Shown here: positions 55,395-64,000 of the stretch, piece by piece | Layout of the letters: every line of letters starts with the position of its first letter | Position numbering within the stretch: the first letter of the stretch is position 1 | NCBI RefSeq assembly: GCF_918797505.1 | Contig: NC_092795.1 | Location: forward strand, 29,809,131 to 29,873,130 | Direction of reading: 5' to 3' | DNA: 64,000 nt | Source of the DNA: Bemisia tabaci | Lineage: Eukaryota; Arthropoda; Insecta; Hemiptera; Aleyrodidae | The notes under the pieces: generated by a model | Seen by the model: only the letters and a program-made list of their open reading frames with translations | Databases searched by the model: none | What the model was told of the DNA's origin: nothing | Program-made: the position numbers and the translations under genes

Positions 55395-55475
55395 AAAAAA
55401 ATTAAAAAACTCACGCTTTCATTTAATGATTATTCATCGATAAATAATCATCAAGTGAAAGCTGAGTTTTTTTTA
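55395..55475. repeat. Short AT-rich hairpin
   Basis: AAAAAACTCACGCTTTCATT, then AATGATTATT pair with AATAATCATCAAGTGAAAGC, then TGAGTTTTTT, around a CATCGAT loop. The sequence then continues AT-rich to 55580. Confidence 0.65.
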
Positions 55476-55586
55476 CAATTTTTCAAAAGTTTTAATATAA
55501 CAGCTTTTACTGTTTTTAAAAATTTCGATCGTTTTATTAGAAGAAGCTTTAAAGATTCTTTTAAGAATTTTAAGAAGTGACCCTCT

Positions 55587-56020
55587 AATGGGTCAGTTGC
55601 ATTGGTCACAGAATCGTGTCTTGATGCTTGATTCTTACAAATCAGCTAGAAATAAAAATATCTGTCCAAACGGCAACTTTCTACGTTCGGTATTACACGA
55701 TGTATCGAGCTTTGAAAAATTCGGTTTATGACGTCATTCACCGCGGTAGTGACAATCTTGGTTGTCTTCCACCATGCTTTCATTCAGGCTCCACGTTGAG
55801 TGCAAATGTGAGTCTCAATGACTGATGAATGGAGGTGAAAGAAACCGAGAGTGTCACTACCGCGGTGGATGGCGTTATAAACGGAATTTTTAAAAACGCG
55901 ATACCTCGGTTAGTAATAAACGAAGTACGTTGTTGTTTGGGCTGGGTCTTATTCTTTTTAGCTGATCTACAAGAATCTAGTATCAATATACGCCTCTGTG
56001 ACCACCGCAACTAGCCCATT
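55587..56020. mobile_element. Inverted-repeat element II (434 bp)
   Basis: AATGGGTCAGTTGCATTGGT and the inverse ACCACCGCAACTAGCCCATT are the ends. The arms continue through GATTCTTACAAATCAGCTAG and TAGCTGATCTACAAGAATC, then CACCGCGGTAGTGACA and TGTCACTACCGCGGTG. The flanks GACCCTCT and GACGTCCT match at 5 or 6 of 8. It is non-coding. Confidence 0.75.
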
Positions 56021-56084
56021 GACGTCCTTGTTACAAAAAATCATTAAAGAGACTATAGAGATACATCCGCTCAAACAAGGTAGC

Positions 56085-56500
56085 AAAATTTCATGAAAAT
56101 TAAAATCTTGAAATTTCAGAGATTTTTGAAAGATATTGAAAAATACCGGTTCCTTTTCAGGTCTGGCAAAACGTAAAAATTGTGACTTTCTTCTATTCCT
56201 GTGTGTTTAAGTGTGAGTTGCATACTCCTAGCCCCTGAAAAATATGGAATATTTCACAGCCTCGTGAAATACCATGGAAAATTTCACTGAAATTTACAAT
56301 CTTTCATTTCTTTTTCATTAAAAACTAAAAATTCATCATTCGTTTTTTTATAATTGTGACTTTCTTCTATTTTTGTGTGTTTGAGTGCGGGTTACATACT
56401 CCAGCCCCTGATAAATACGAGATATTTCACAGCCTCGTGAAATTCTATGCAGTGAAATTTCCAATCTTTCATTTCTTTCTCACGTTTCATGCCACCCTGC
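56085..56500 (+). mobile_element. Element Z, copy 2, with internal 174-bp duplication
   Basis: ATTTCATGAAAATTAAAATC and later GAAATTTCAGAGATTTTTGA, ATACCGGTTCCTTTTCAGG match Z copy 1. The block from TTGTGACTTTCTTCTAT through TCTTTCATTTCTTT occurs twice (56180 and 56354 on), a tandem duplication inside the element. It ends TTTCATGCCACCCTGC. Confidence 0.75.
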
Positions 56501-56529
56501 GCGCAAATTATGTTGAGAAGAGTTGATTC

Positions 56530-57121
56530 CAGTGTTCGAAACTCACAGGCGCCAACGCGCCAAATGCGCCTAAGAAATCGGTCATGGCGCCTTAAAAATG
56601 ATGGCTGTGCGCCAACTCGGCCCCTAAAAATTACCCTTGAAATTTACCCTCTGTTGGGCCCAATTGGCCCTTTTTTGTGAATTTTCAAATTCACAAAAAA
56701 GGGCGCCATGACCGATTTCTTAGGCGCATTTGGCGCGTTGGCGCCTGTGAGTTTCGAACACTGGAACCAACTCTTCTCAACATAATTTGCGCGCAGGGTG
56801 GCATGAAACGCGAGAAAGAAATGAAAGATTGGTCATGGCGCCTTACAAATGATGGCTGTGCGCCAACTCGGCCCCTAAAAATTACCCTTCCCCCCAAAAA
56901 AAAATTCCTAATTTTTCTTTTTTGTGAATTTTCAAAATTTCCCCTAAGTTACAGTTCCTAGTTCTGAGACTAAAACGTCTTGCGTCTAATTTTTCACTAA
57001 ATGCGCCGTGATATATAGGCAAATTTTCAATCAGGCCCCTTAAAAATCTTTAATGGCCCCTAAAAATCGAGCTTGATGCGCCGCATGGCTCCTAAAACTC
57101 AAAGGTGAGTTTCGAACACTG
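56530..57121 (+). mobile_element. hAT-type element L, copy 3, rearranged by inverted duplication
   Basis: The left end CAGTGTTCGAAACTCACAGG is followed by about 160 bp of L. Then the same left end appears inverted (56697-56763), with 70 bp of its inverted Z flank (to 56834). L then resumes (GGTCATGGCGCCTTACAAAT) to the right end GGTGAGTTTCGAACACTG at 57121. The palindrome thus crosses the element boundary. Confidence 0.85.
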
Positions 57122-57491
57122 GTCGCCATGCACTGAGGGGATCGTGATAAAAACGGCAAGGATGGATGTTGAGATGAGCGGGAAGAATCGGTGAAAGGCG
57201 CGCTTGTATCTCGGCGAGACGGGGCCGAAGCACGCCCGAAACGCGTGGTAAAAAGCGGGGTAGCAGGTGTGGGTGCCAACGCCGAGGTCAGGAGCCCCGG
57301 GGGTGAATCGAGCGGGATGGGGTGGCGAGGGGGCACCAAGTGTTTTGCGTGTCTTGTTTATGCCAGTTAAGCAGTATTTAAATTACCCGCCTGCCACGGC
57401 AACATCGAAATTAGATTTTTCTTCGCCTCGCACCGCGGCGTTGCCGCATTGCCGAGCCACGCATCGAAGGATTGCAGAATAACGGTTAGAG
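57122..57491. other. GC-rich unique segment
   Basis: No repeat or domain is recognised. Confidence 0.4.
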
Positions 57492-57493
57492 TA

Positions 57494-57801
57494 GAGCCCC
57501 TTTATACTGAGAGTCAAAACAATGTGAATCCATTTCTGATTGGTTCCCGTATTTTAGGCCTTCACAGTGTCACAAACGGGAATAAAGATTACGTTTTCAC
57601 CGATTGCAAAGGTTATAATTTGGAATGGACCAGGGAATTACGGGTTCGGTAAGGAACAAACGTAATGAGAGGAGGAACGGAGAAAAGAATTTCAGAATGG
57701 GCCGATCAAAGTTTACAAAAAACGTTAAATTTCTGTAATCTTTACTCCCGTTTGTGACTTTATGAGGGGGTGTTGTCTTGACTCTCAGTATAAAGGGACT
57801 C
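57494..57801. mobile_element. TA-flanked element HH (308 bp)
   Basis: GAGCCCCTTTATACTGAGAG, then TCAAAACAA pairs with TTGTCTTGACTCTCAGTATA, then AAGGGACTC. TA lies at 57492-57493 and 57802-57803. Inner CACAAACGGGAATAAAGATT and GTAATCTTTACTCCCGTTTG pair. The TA duplication fits Tc1/mariner mobilisation. Confidence 0.85.
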
Positions 57802-57823
57802 TAAGTATAAGGGCCATGTGGAT

Positions 57824-58057
57824 CACAGTGGATCGAGTCCATTGGAGAGGTCGGACATGAAGTTTTTTTTACTAAAACTGCAAATTTCGATATTTATTTG
57901 TTTAATTTTAAATTTCGAGGGGTGATTTTCGGGGAAAATTTTACGAGTAAACCAATGGAACCATTTTTAGGACCTCAAAATGTTGTAAAAACGGAGTTAT
58001 GAGCCTCTAAAGTTTCCAAATTTTGTCCGACCTCTCCCATTGACTCGATCTGCTGTG
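57824..58057 (+). mobile_element. Element M, copy 1
   Basis: CACAGTGGATCGAGTCCATT, then GGAGAGGTCGGACATGAA pairs with TTGTCCGACCTCTCCCATTG, then ACTCGATCTGCTGTG. The interior contains ACTAAAACTGCAAATTTCGA and GAGTTATGAGCCTCTAAAGT. Its right end runs directly into element W copy 2, replacing the W left end. Confidence 0.85.
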
Positions 58058-58281
58058 CGACGTTTAAAAAGTTCCGCCGTTATTTGATTTTTTTACAGAG
58101 AAATTATTGGTTGAATCTGTTTGAAAATTTCACCGATTTTCATCGGCAGTACAAAGAAATTCAGTGAAATTTTCGGACAGCTTCGATGAAAAATGTCTCT
58201 GTAAAAAAATAAAATGGCGGCAGAATTTTTTAAATGTCGCATGGTGCTTGTGATACTTTGGCTGGAAGATGACGAACCAGC
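58056..58281. mobile_element. Element W, copy 2, left end lost
   Basis: GCGACGTTTAAAAAGTTCCG pairs with CAGAATTTTTTAAATGTCGC. TTTACAGAGAAATT and AATGTCTCTGTAAAAAAATA pair. The right terminal part (ACTTTGGCTGGAAGATGACG) is present, and its mirror is missing where M copy 1 abuts. Confidence 0.75.
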
Positions 58282-58536
58282 GCCGTGTGGAATCGAAAGT
58301 GCCTTTGTGGAGAGAGTCGCGTCACCGCCAGTCCAGCAGGTCGATTATTGAATCGTTATCGAACGAACATGATCAATAAATCCCTATCTTTGCAATGCTA
58401 TTTATCGATCAAAGTAATTCGATGACGATTCGATAATCGAACCGAGGAAAACGGGCAAACGGACAAGATGATTATACAGTAGAAAATTTTTTCATAATCT
58501 CTGTTATTTATCTCTAGCCCTTTTAAGAGTCGGCAT

Positions 58537-58800
58537 TACGGGCTGATTATTGAAATTGATAGACAAAGGGTAACACAGAAGCCAAAGGGTAAATAGAGTG
58601 ATCCTTCTGGTGAAAACGGGTGGTTGTCATAGAGTTATGAAGATGATGGACTAACTACAGGTTCTCTCGTGGGTTGCTGTTAGTTAATCTATCACTCATC
58701 TCCTTTGTCAATTATTGCAACCACCAGCTTCCATCAATTATATCGCTCCATTTTCTCTTTATCCATCACTTTGTCCATCAATTTCGATAATCATCCCGCT
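58537..58800. mobile_element. MITE-C, copy 4, uninterrupted
   Basis: CGGGCTGATTATTGAAATTG, then ATAGACAAAG pairs with CTTTGTCCATCAATTTCGAT, then AATCATCCCGCT. AAACGGGTGGTTGTCATAG and TTGCAACCACCAGCTTCC pair inside. At about 264 bp it is the cleanest whole copy and the reference for reading the nested copy at 38932-39972. Confidence 0.88.
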
Positions 58801-59625
58801 GTTATCCGCGGAAGTTCCCACTGCCTCGATCCCCATACTGAACTCAGATTAAAATAAGATATGCCATACAGACTCGTTTCCACTCATGCCCGTCGGTTTT
58901 TCGAGGTAAAAATTCACGAAAAAGAACTCCGAATCCAAAAAAATGTCACCTAAAATCGGGCTCAAATGTTATTCTGCGATCTAGAAGTAAAAGAAACTAA
59001 ATCGTCTGTAGCCCTAATGCAAATTGAGGGGATTAAAAACTCATTCTAAGTGAGTACTTTTGTGGTTCCATTATCTCCCGGCGTACGAATGGCTTTTTTA
59101 TGCCTATGCTAATGAATTTTGCGTTTTTTCGTTTTACACGCGAGTAAAGGGGTACTTTAAAGATCTTATCACGATTGAATTTATTTGAAAATACGCCTCA
59201 CGTTAATCTCAAGCAATGAGTCGAATGGTTCTGGATGAATTTAAGTAGACATTTTAAAGTTCGTCATAATGAATAATGGGCATTGCGATTTGCACTTGAT
59301 AGAAGTCATACGTATTTATGATCAACTTTTGTAGAATTATTTCCCACTTTAAATTCGTAAAGACAAAATACCTCACGTAAACAAATAGTTGGACTGAGTT
59401 TAATAGAATCGCACCAAGTTGCATTTAAAAAGAAAAAAAATGAGTTGAAAAATATAATCATAATCTTCTCCTGTTAAAAATGAAAAATCAAGAAAACAAT
59501 GGAACATGGAAATAGTGATTAAAATTCGTTCTTAAAATTGAGTATTATTGATGACAAAATGTCAAACCTCCTTTTTTCGGGTATAACTTGATGCGAATTT
59601 CGCAGTTCCAGTGCCAGTTCTATCC

Positions 59626-59667
<42 letters not shown>

Positions 59668-60273
59668 GTAAATCATCGTTATATTATAAATGACATTCCC
59701 GAACCTTTCAATAAATAATGTCCAACAGCTTGTCATAAATGAGTGAAGCAATAACATTGGTTTTGAAATAATTGCCAAGTCAAATTTTTCCTCTCTCTTA
59801 AGAAAGTCCAGTTAGTAAATGGTTAATTTTGCTGGAGTATTATTTGCGCGAGCTCATTGCGCGATCATTGAACTTACAACTCGGTAAATCGAGGTTTCCG
59901 GGGGTCAAGCGCACTATTCTGCTCGGCGCGACATCGCCAACGTTTCAGGAGTTGAATTGGGCTATTGTTGCTTGTTTAATCGTGTTGGCCTTGGTGTCAA
60001 CATTGATCTGTTTAAGCGGGGGTTGAAGGAAAGGACCGGGGCCAGCACGGGGGATTGGTGGGTGTTTACGTTGTTCCCTAAACGACGACAATGAGCGATC
60101 GAATCAGTTCGAACCCACGTGGGAGAAATTATTTTCGTTCACATCGACACCTCCCTGTTGCCACCTGTTCCGGATGTGTCCCCTACGGTTTTTCATTATC
60201 AACTTGCGCTTTCCACGTCGGATTTTTTTTAAGATGATTCGATGCAATCTAGGGACAAGATCTAGGGACGACG
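58801..60273. other. AT-rich unique sequence with T39 run
   Basis: A run of 39 T lies at 59628-59666, which may be the poly(A) tail of a minus-strand retroposed insertion, although no retroposon body is recognised beside it. A plus-strand frame at 59829-60026 (65 codons, hydrophobic end) is unsupported. Confidence 0.4.
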
Positions 60274-60506
60274 CACAGTGGATTGAGTCAATTAGAGAGG
60301 TAGGACATGAAATTTTTGACAAAAATTGCGAATTTTGATGCTTATTTCATCACATTTTTAAGTTTAAGGAGTGCTACTAAATGGAAATTTCACGAGGGAA
60401 CGAATGGAACCACCATTAGAACCTAGAAGTTTTGTATGAATGGAGTTATAAGCGTTTAAAGTTTCCAAATTTTGTCCGACCCCTCCCATTGACTCGATCT
60501 ACTGTG
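60274..60506 (+). mobile_element. Element M, copy 2
   Basis: CACAGTGGATTGAGTCAATT and TTGACTCGATCTACTGTG are the ends, and CGACG directly adjoins both. The interior is collinear with copies 1 and 3, all in the same orientation. Confidence 0.88.
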
Positions 60507-60840
60507 CGACGCCACCATGTTGCCTTACCTCACGGTTCGTGTCTTGTAGTAACTGTAATTGGATCGCATTTTGCAAGAAGGAAGCAAGAGCATTCCAATG
60601 TTGCTGGGATTGTGCGACATACATTCTTTGCAATTAAATTACTAAAATAATGAAAAAATAATTTTTGTCTTGAATTCATAGTTTCTTGAGAGTAAAGACA
60701 AAATTTGTATAGATGATCAGTCTATATTTGCAGGGTAAAGAAAGTTGCTCAATCTTAGCGACTCTTGGTTCCTTTTTGCAAAGTGTTATCAAATTATAGT
60801 ATTGTACAAGATGATGCAAGCAACTGGTCCATAACGTATA
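60507..60840. other. Unique sequence
   Basis: No feature could be supported here. Confidence 0.4.
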
Positions 60841-60844
60841 TCAG

Positions 60845-61085
60845 CATTGATGCTGATGTAAAATGACATCAAATTTGTGAAGATTTGTCGAAAATTCGTA
60901 TCGGAAACTACCAAGATGGACGTTGCTCATTGACTCGATGTGTGGAGAGAGATGGCGTGTTAATAACCCTCTCTTACACATTAAGTCAATGAGCGACGTT
61001 CGTTTTGTTAGTTTTTTCAGATACATATACATATAGATTTTCATCGAATCCTCACAAAGTTGATGCCATTCTACTCAGTGGTGAT
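60845..61085. mobile_element. Inverted-repeat element EE
   Basis: GACATCAAATTTGTGAAGAT and the inverse ATCCTCACAAAGTTGATGCC pair. GACGTTGCTCATTGACTCGA and TTAAGTCAATGAGCGACGTT pair around an AGAGAGATGG...CCCTCTCTT centre. It is diverged and no duplication is seen. Confidence 0.7.
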
Positions 61086-61193
61086 GCTACTACATGATAA
61101 TGATTACTTTCATGCATTAACTTGTTCGTAACGATAATTATTGGTTCCCAAGTATAGGAGCAGCACGGCGGATTTTTCTCAAGTTGATTATTC

Positions 61194-61437
61194 TCCCGTG
61201 CCAAGAAAAAACGCCGTTTGAATATCCAGATGTTGTCATATTTCTTCCAATAAAACGCTCAATTTTGAAAATCAACGATTCATTTTTCTTAGAAGTTTTA
61301 GATACTTAATGTTAAGTAGTGAATCAAATTCTCTGAAAAATCAGGAGAAGAATATCCAAATGCTTCTCCAAAAATCATTGTTCCATCGAAGGAAATTTGG
61401 CAACTTCTGGAGGCTCATACGAAGTTTTCCCATAGCA
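61194..61437. mobile_element. MITE-A copy
   Basis: CCCGTGCCAAGAAAAAACGC at the left; AAATTTGGCAACTTCTGGAG, then CTCATACGAAGTTTTCCC at the right. The ends are somewhat eroded. Confidence 0.7.
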
Positions 61438-61672
61438 AAGAAATATGAGATACGATCAAGTCACGCACCTGCAGTACGCAAAATTATTATTACCGTAATT
61501 TGGACCGAATTAACAGGGATCGAGTTTCCTTGATATTTTTATTTTTTGTCATGGATATATTAGGTATATAATTAGGACCAAAGTACATAATATTCCTGCC
61601 ATCGGGCTAATGTACGTATATTTTTTTTATAAATTTTCGCGATAAATTAGATTTTAACAATAACAAAACAAG

Positions 61673-61708
<36 letters not shown>

Positions 61709-62676
61709 GTCTCACCGTCCTGGGCAGCTCATTTTTTTGTATACCAATGGAACATCATGCATTTCTTCGCGAGATCTCACAGAACTTTAGCATTCAAGTA
61801 CCTGACGTCGTCCGCTAATTGTCAATGTCGTTCCTTAACAGATTCGTCTAGCCTCTTCCCACGCTTTCGAACATGGCAAACCTGGCCGTGCGTACACGGA
61901 TTTGAAAACGTGTGTAAAACCACCCCCCTCCCCTCCGGCGCGAACTGTTCGCCGACACGTCAACAATTACAATCAATCAGAGAGGGCGCGACACCGTGTT
62001 TCGTTAATAGTGTTCACGATCAAGGTTCCGGGCAGCGGGGGTAAGGGTGGGGGGGGAGGTGTTCCCGTCGGTGATGACAAAATAATACCCATGCTCGAAA
62101 ACACATTTTACACCCGCCCGGGGAGGAGGCTGCGCCTTTTAAGTTAAAACCCCCCGATTTTCTCGCGGATTCTCGGTGGAGTTATGCGGTTTTCGCCGAG
62201 CAGTTCTCGTTCGCTTTGGGATTCCGATAGCGATCCTCGAAATCCGAAGCCCCCCGCCCCCCTTCGTTTTCTGAGCCCCCTCGACACACTGGCACTCGGG
62301 AGCTCTAAATCAACGCGCCGGGGATGGCTCGCGTCTTTCCCGTCGGGAGGGATGAAGTCGCGTTTTTTATCCGGTCACGGATTCGATCAGTTGCGTTACG
62401 CAGCATTCTATGTGAAAACAACAGATGCAGTACTTATTATGCATTGCACTTGCGTTTTTTCACATTCGTGATGTCAAAAATTTTGGGTCAACGGTGCTGG
62501 GGGGGGGGGGGGGGGGGGTATTTCGGTGGCTTCGAGCAGAATCATCGTAATTGTATTTTTTCTGTCTCGAGACATCACGAGATACTTGCAAGATTGTCTT
62601 ATACCCCATGATGCATGCCATTGGGCTGCTATTTGCAATTATGAAATATATTTTCTGGCCCATCCTAGAAACATCG
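61438..62676. other. Unique sequence with A35 and G20 runs and a GC island
   Basis: A run of 35 A lies at 61673-61707 and a run of 20 G at 62499-62518. The part 61860-62440 is GC-rich and open in several frames without domains. No gene is supported. Confidence 0.4.
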
Positions 62677-62678
62677 TA

Positions 62679-62946
62679 CACGCAAAAAAAAGCGCACGGC
62701 GTTACTCTTCACGCGGTTATCATTTTTCAGATGATCTGCTCGGCAATGTTACATACGTCTAGGTTACCGAGTCACTCGTTCAGGTAACTATACTACAATT
62801 GCTACATGCACAGGATACACCTATGCGCGTAGCATGGTTACCTTAACGAGTGATTTGGTAACCTAGACGTGTAACATTGCCGAGCAGATCATCTGGAGAA
62901 TGACAAGGAGGAGTGAGGAGTGACGCCGTGCGCTTTTTTTTGCGTG
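62679..62946. mobile_element. TA-flanked hairpin MITE-Q (268 bp)
   Basis: CACGCAAAAAAAAGCGCACG and CGTGCGCTTTTTTTTGCGTG are perfect ends, with TA at 62677-62678 and 62947-62948. AGATGATCTGCTCGGCAATG and CATTGCCGAGCAGATCATCT pair, as do ACGTCTAGGTTACC and GGTAACCTAGACGT. Confidence 0.93.
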
Positions 62947-63157
62947 TATGTGTTATAAGCTTCCCTATGCAGTTAAATGCTTGTATGGATGAAGCAGGAG
63001 TAGTAGTTTCCAATTTTAAAATGGACTCCAACTATCCATTTCGAAGTTTTTAATTATACCTCGGATGGTAGGTGTCACTACCAAATTTCGTGCAAGTACA
63101 CAGAAATTCCTTTCCTAGGCGCATGAAAATTGAAATTAATCCGATGATCCCAAAAAT

Positions 63158-63301
63158 GGATTATATCTGTTTAGCAGTAAGGAGTCATAGTTTCTGGTTC
63201 ATTATAGGAACAGCAGCTGTATATTGGTATTTCTTTTTGCTACTTGGTGCTTCCGTAAATGATACAGAAATAGGGGTTTCAAATTGCGAAATGTAGTCCG
63301 A
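63158..63301. mobile_element. MITE-K, diverged copy
   Basis: GGATTATATCTGTTTAGCAG, then AAGGAGTCATAGTTTCTGG and a right end CAAATTGCGAAATGTAGTCC match the K layout of 4909-5052 and 13258-13403. Confidence 0.55.
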
Positions 63302-63620
63302 ATTATCACGAGACGCATTTAAAGTTTAAAATTACCCGGAAAAACCGTCAAAGCAATTGACAATTTTGCACTCCACTCGCAAGATAAAATTGCGTTCATT
63401 ACTTTCATTGAAAATGTAAACTCTGCTGCTGCATATGATAATTCTGGTACGTTTTAATGTAATTTAAGGCATTTAAAATTTTTCGCGCATCTTAGACAGT
63501 ACTGGGAACTGTCCTTGATTTTATGGGAGGTATATCCTTGGAACGTACCCAAAAGTCCTTGATTTAAGTTTTATAAGTTGTCATTAACTCTACAAGAGTA
63601 AATTGTCAGTTCTCGTCGGT
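63302..63620. other. Unique sequence
   Basis: No repeat or exon is recognised. Confidence 0.4.
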
Positions 63621-63862
63621 CTGTGGGTCGGTCGAGTCAATCTGAGGAGTCGGACATGAAATTTTTGACTAAAACTGCCAATTTTGATGTTTATTTCGTC
63701 ACATTTTAAATTTCAAGGGGTGCATGCCGAAGAAAATTACACGAGGAAACCAATGGAACCCCTTTTAGAAGTTAGAACCTCAAAGTTTTGTATAAACGCA
63801 GTTATAAGCGTTTAAAGTTTCCGAATTTTGTCCGACCTCTCCTATTGACTCGATCCACTGTG
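63621..63862 (+). mobile_element. Element M, copy 3
   Basis: The right end TATTGACTCGATCCACTGTG is intact; the left end is eroded (CTGTGGGTCGGTCGAGTCAA). CGTCGGT directly adjoins both sides, which may be the target duplication. The interior is collinear with copies 1 and 2. Confidence 0.82.
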
Positions 63863-64000
63863 CGTCGGTAGCACCGTTTATGAGTGATATTTAAAAGCCA
63901 AAATTAGTCGTTACACCCTTTAATGAAAGCTTGTCGATACGATCCCATTTTTAAAAGGTCCGAGAGTAACAATATGCATGATAAAGCTTTTAAAGTCGTA

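Noticed and set aside
59628..61707. T39 and A35 runs as poly(A) tails bracketing a retroposon
   Set aside because: They face in opposite senses, no retroelement body adjoins either, and other elements lie between; left as simple homopolymers.

Overview
This window looks like a repeat-saturated, gene-poor stretch of an arthropod nuclear genome. Base composition is AT-rich with GC-rich, CpG-bearing unique islands. There are no operon-like genes, and open frames are short, overlap on both strands and lack recognisable domains. More than thirty short inverted-repeat DNA transposon families, one deleted mariner and one jockey-type LINE tail are present. The repeat repertoire is most like a hemipteran, and I would guess a whitefly, but that is an impression and not a test. 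No complete host gene, tRNA or rRNA is visible. The interval may be intergenic or the inside of a very large intron.

Layout. 0-6.5 kb: three tandem MITE-A copies, hairpin I nested in element BB, a TTAA-flanked element beside its own empty-site paralogue, and element DD. 6.5-16.5 kb: GC-rich islands, MITE-A copies and a large palindrome X between 125-bp direct repeats. 16.5-25.5 kb: hAT-type elements AA and U, MITE-B, P and G copies, and families GG, W and J. 25.5-31.5 kb: a 1.2-kb near-perfect hairpin (H), a deleted mariner with an intact DNA-binding ORF, elements Y and I2, and the LINE tail. 31.5-36 kb: mostly unique sequence. 36-45.3 kb: an A-B-A nested palindrome, a tandem MITE-C pair carrying nested E and F, hAT-L copies and MITE-G. 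45.4-48.2 kb: the outstanding structure, a foldback element whose two arms are each six tandem 176-180-bp monomers. A hammerhead-ribozyme-like fold lies about 200 bp beyond it. 48.5-64 kb: unique islands plus B, Z, L, HH, M, W, C, EE, Q and K copies.

The DNA here is explained mainly by transposition history. TA-flanked (Tc1/mariner-type) elements, 8-bp-duplication (hAT-type) elements and a TTAA-flanked (piggyBac/Kolobok-type) element have inserted, nested and been inversely duplicated. Several perfect or near-perfect hairpins would give double-stranded RNA if transcribed, so the region could feed an endogenous siRNA pathway; that is inference. Family letters are local labels used only in this annotation.
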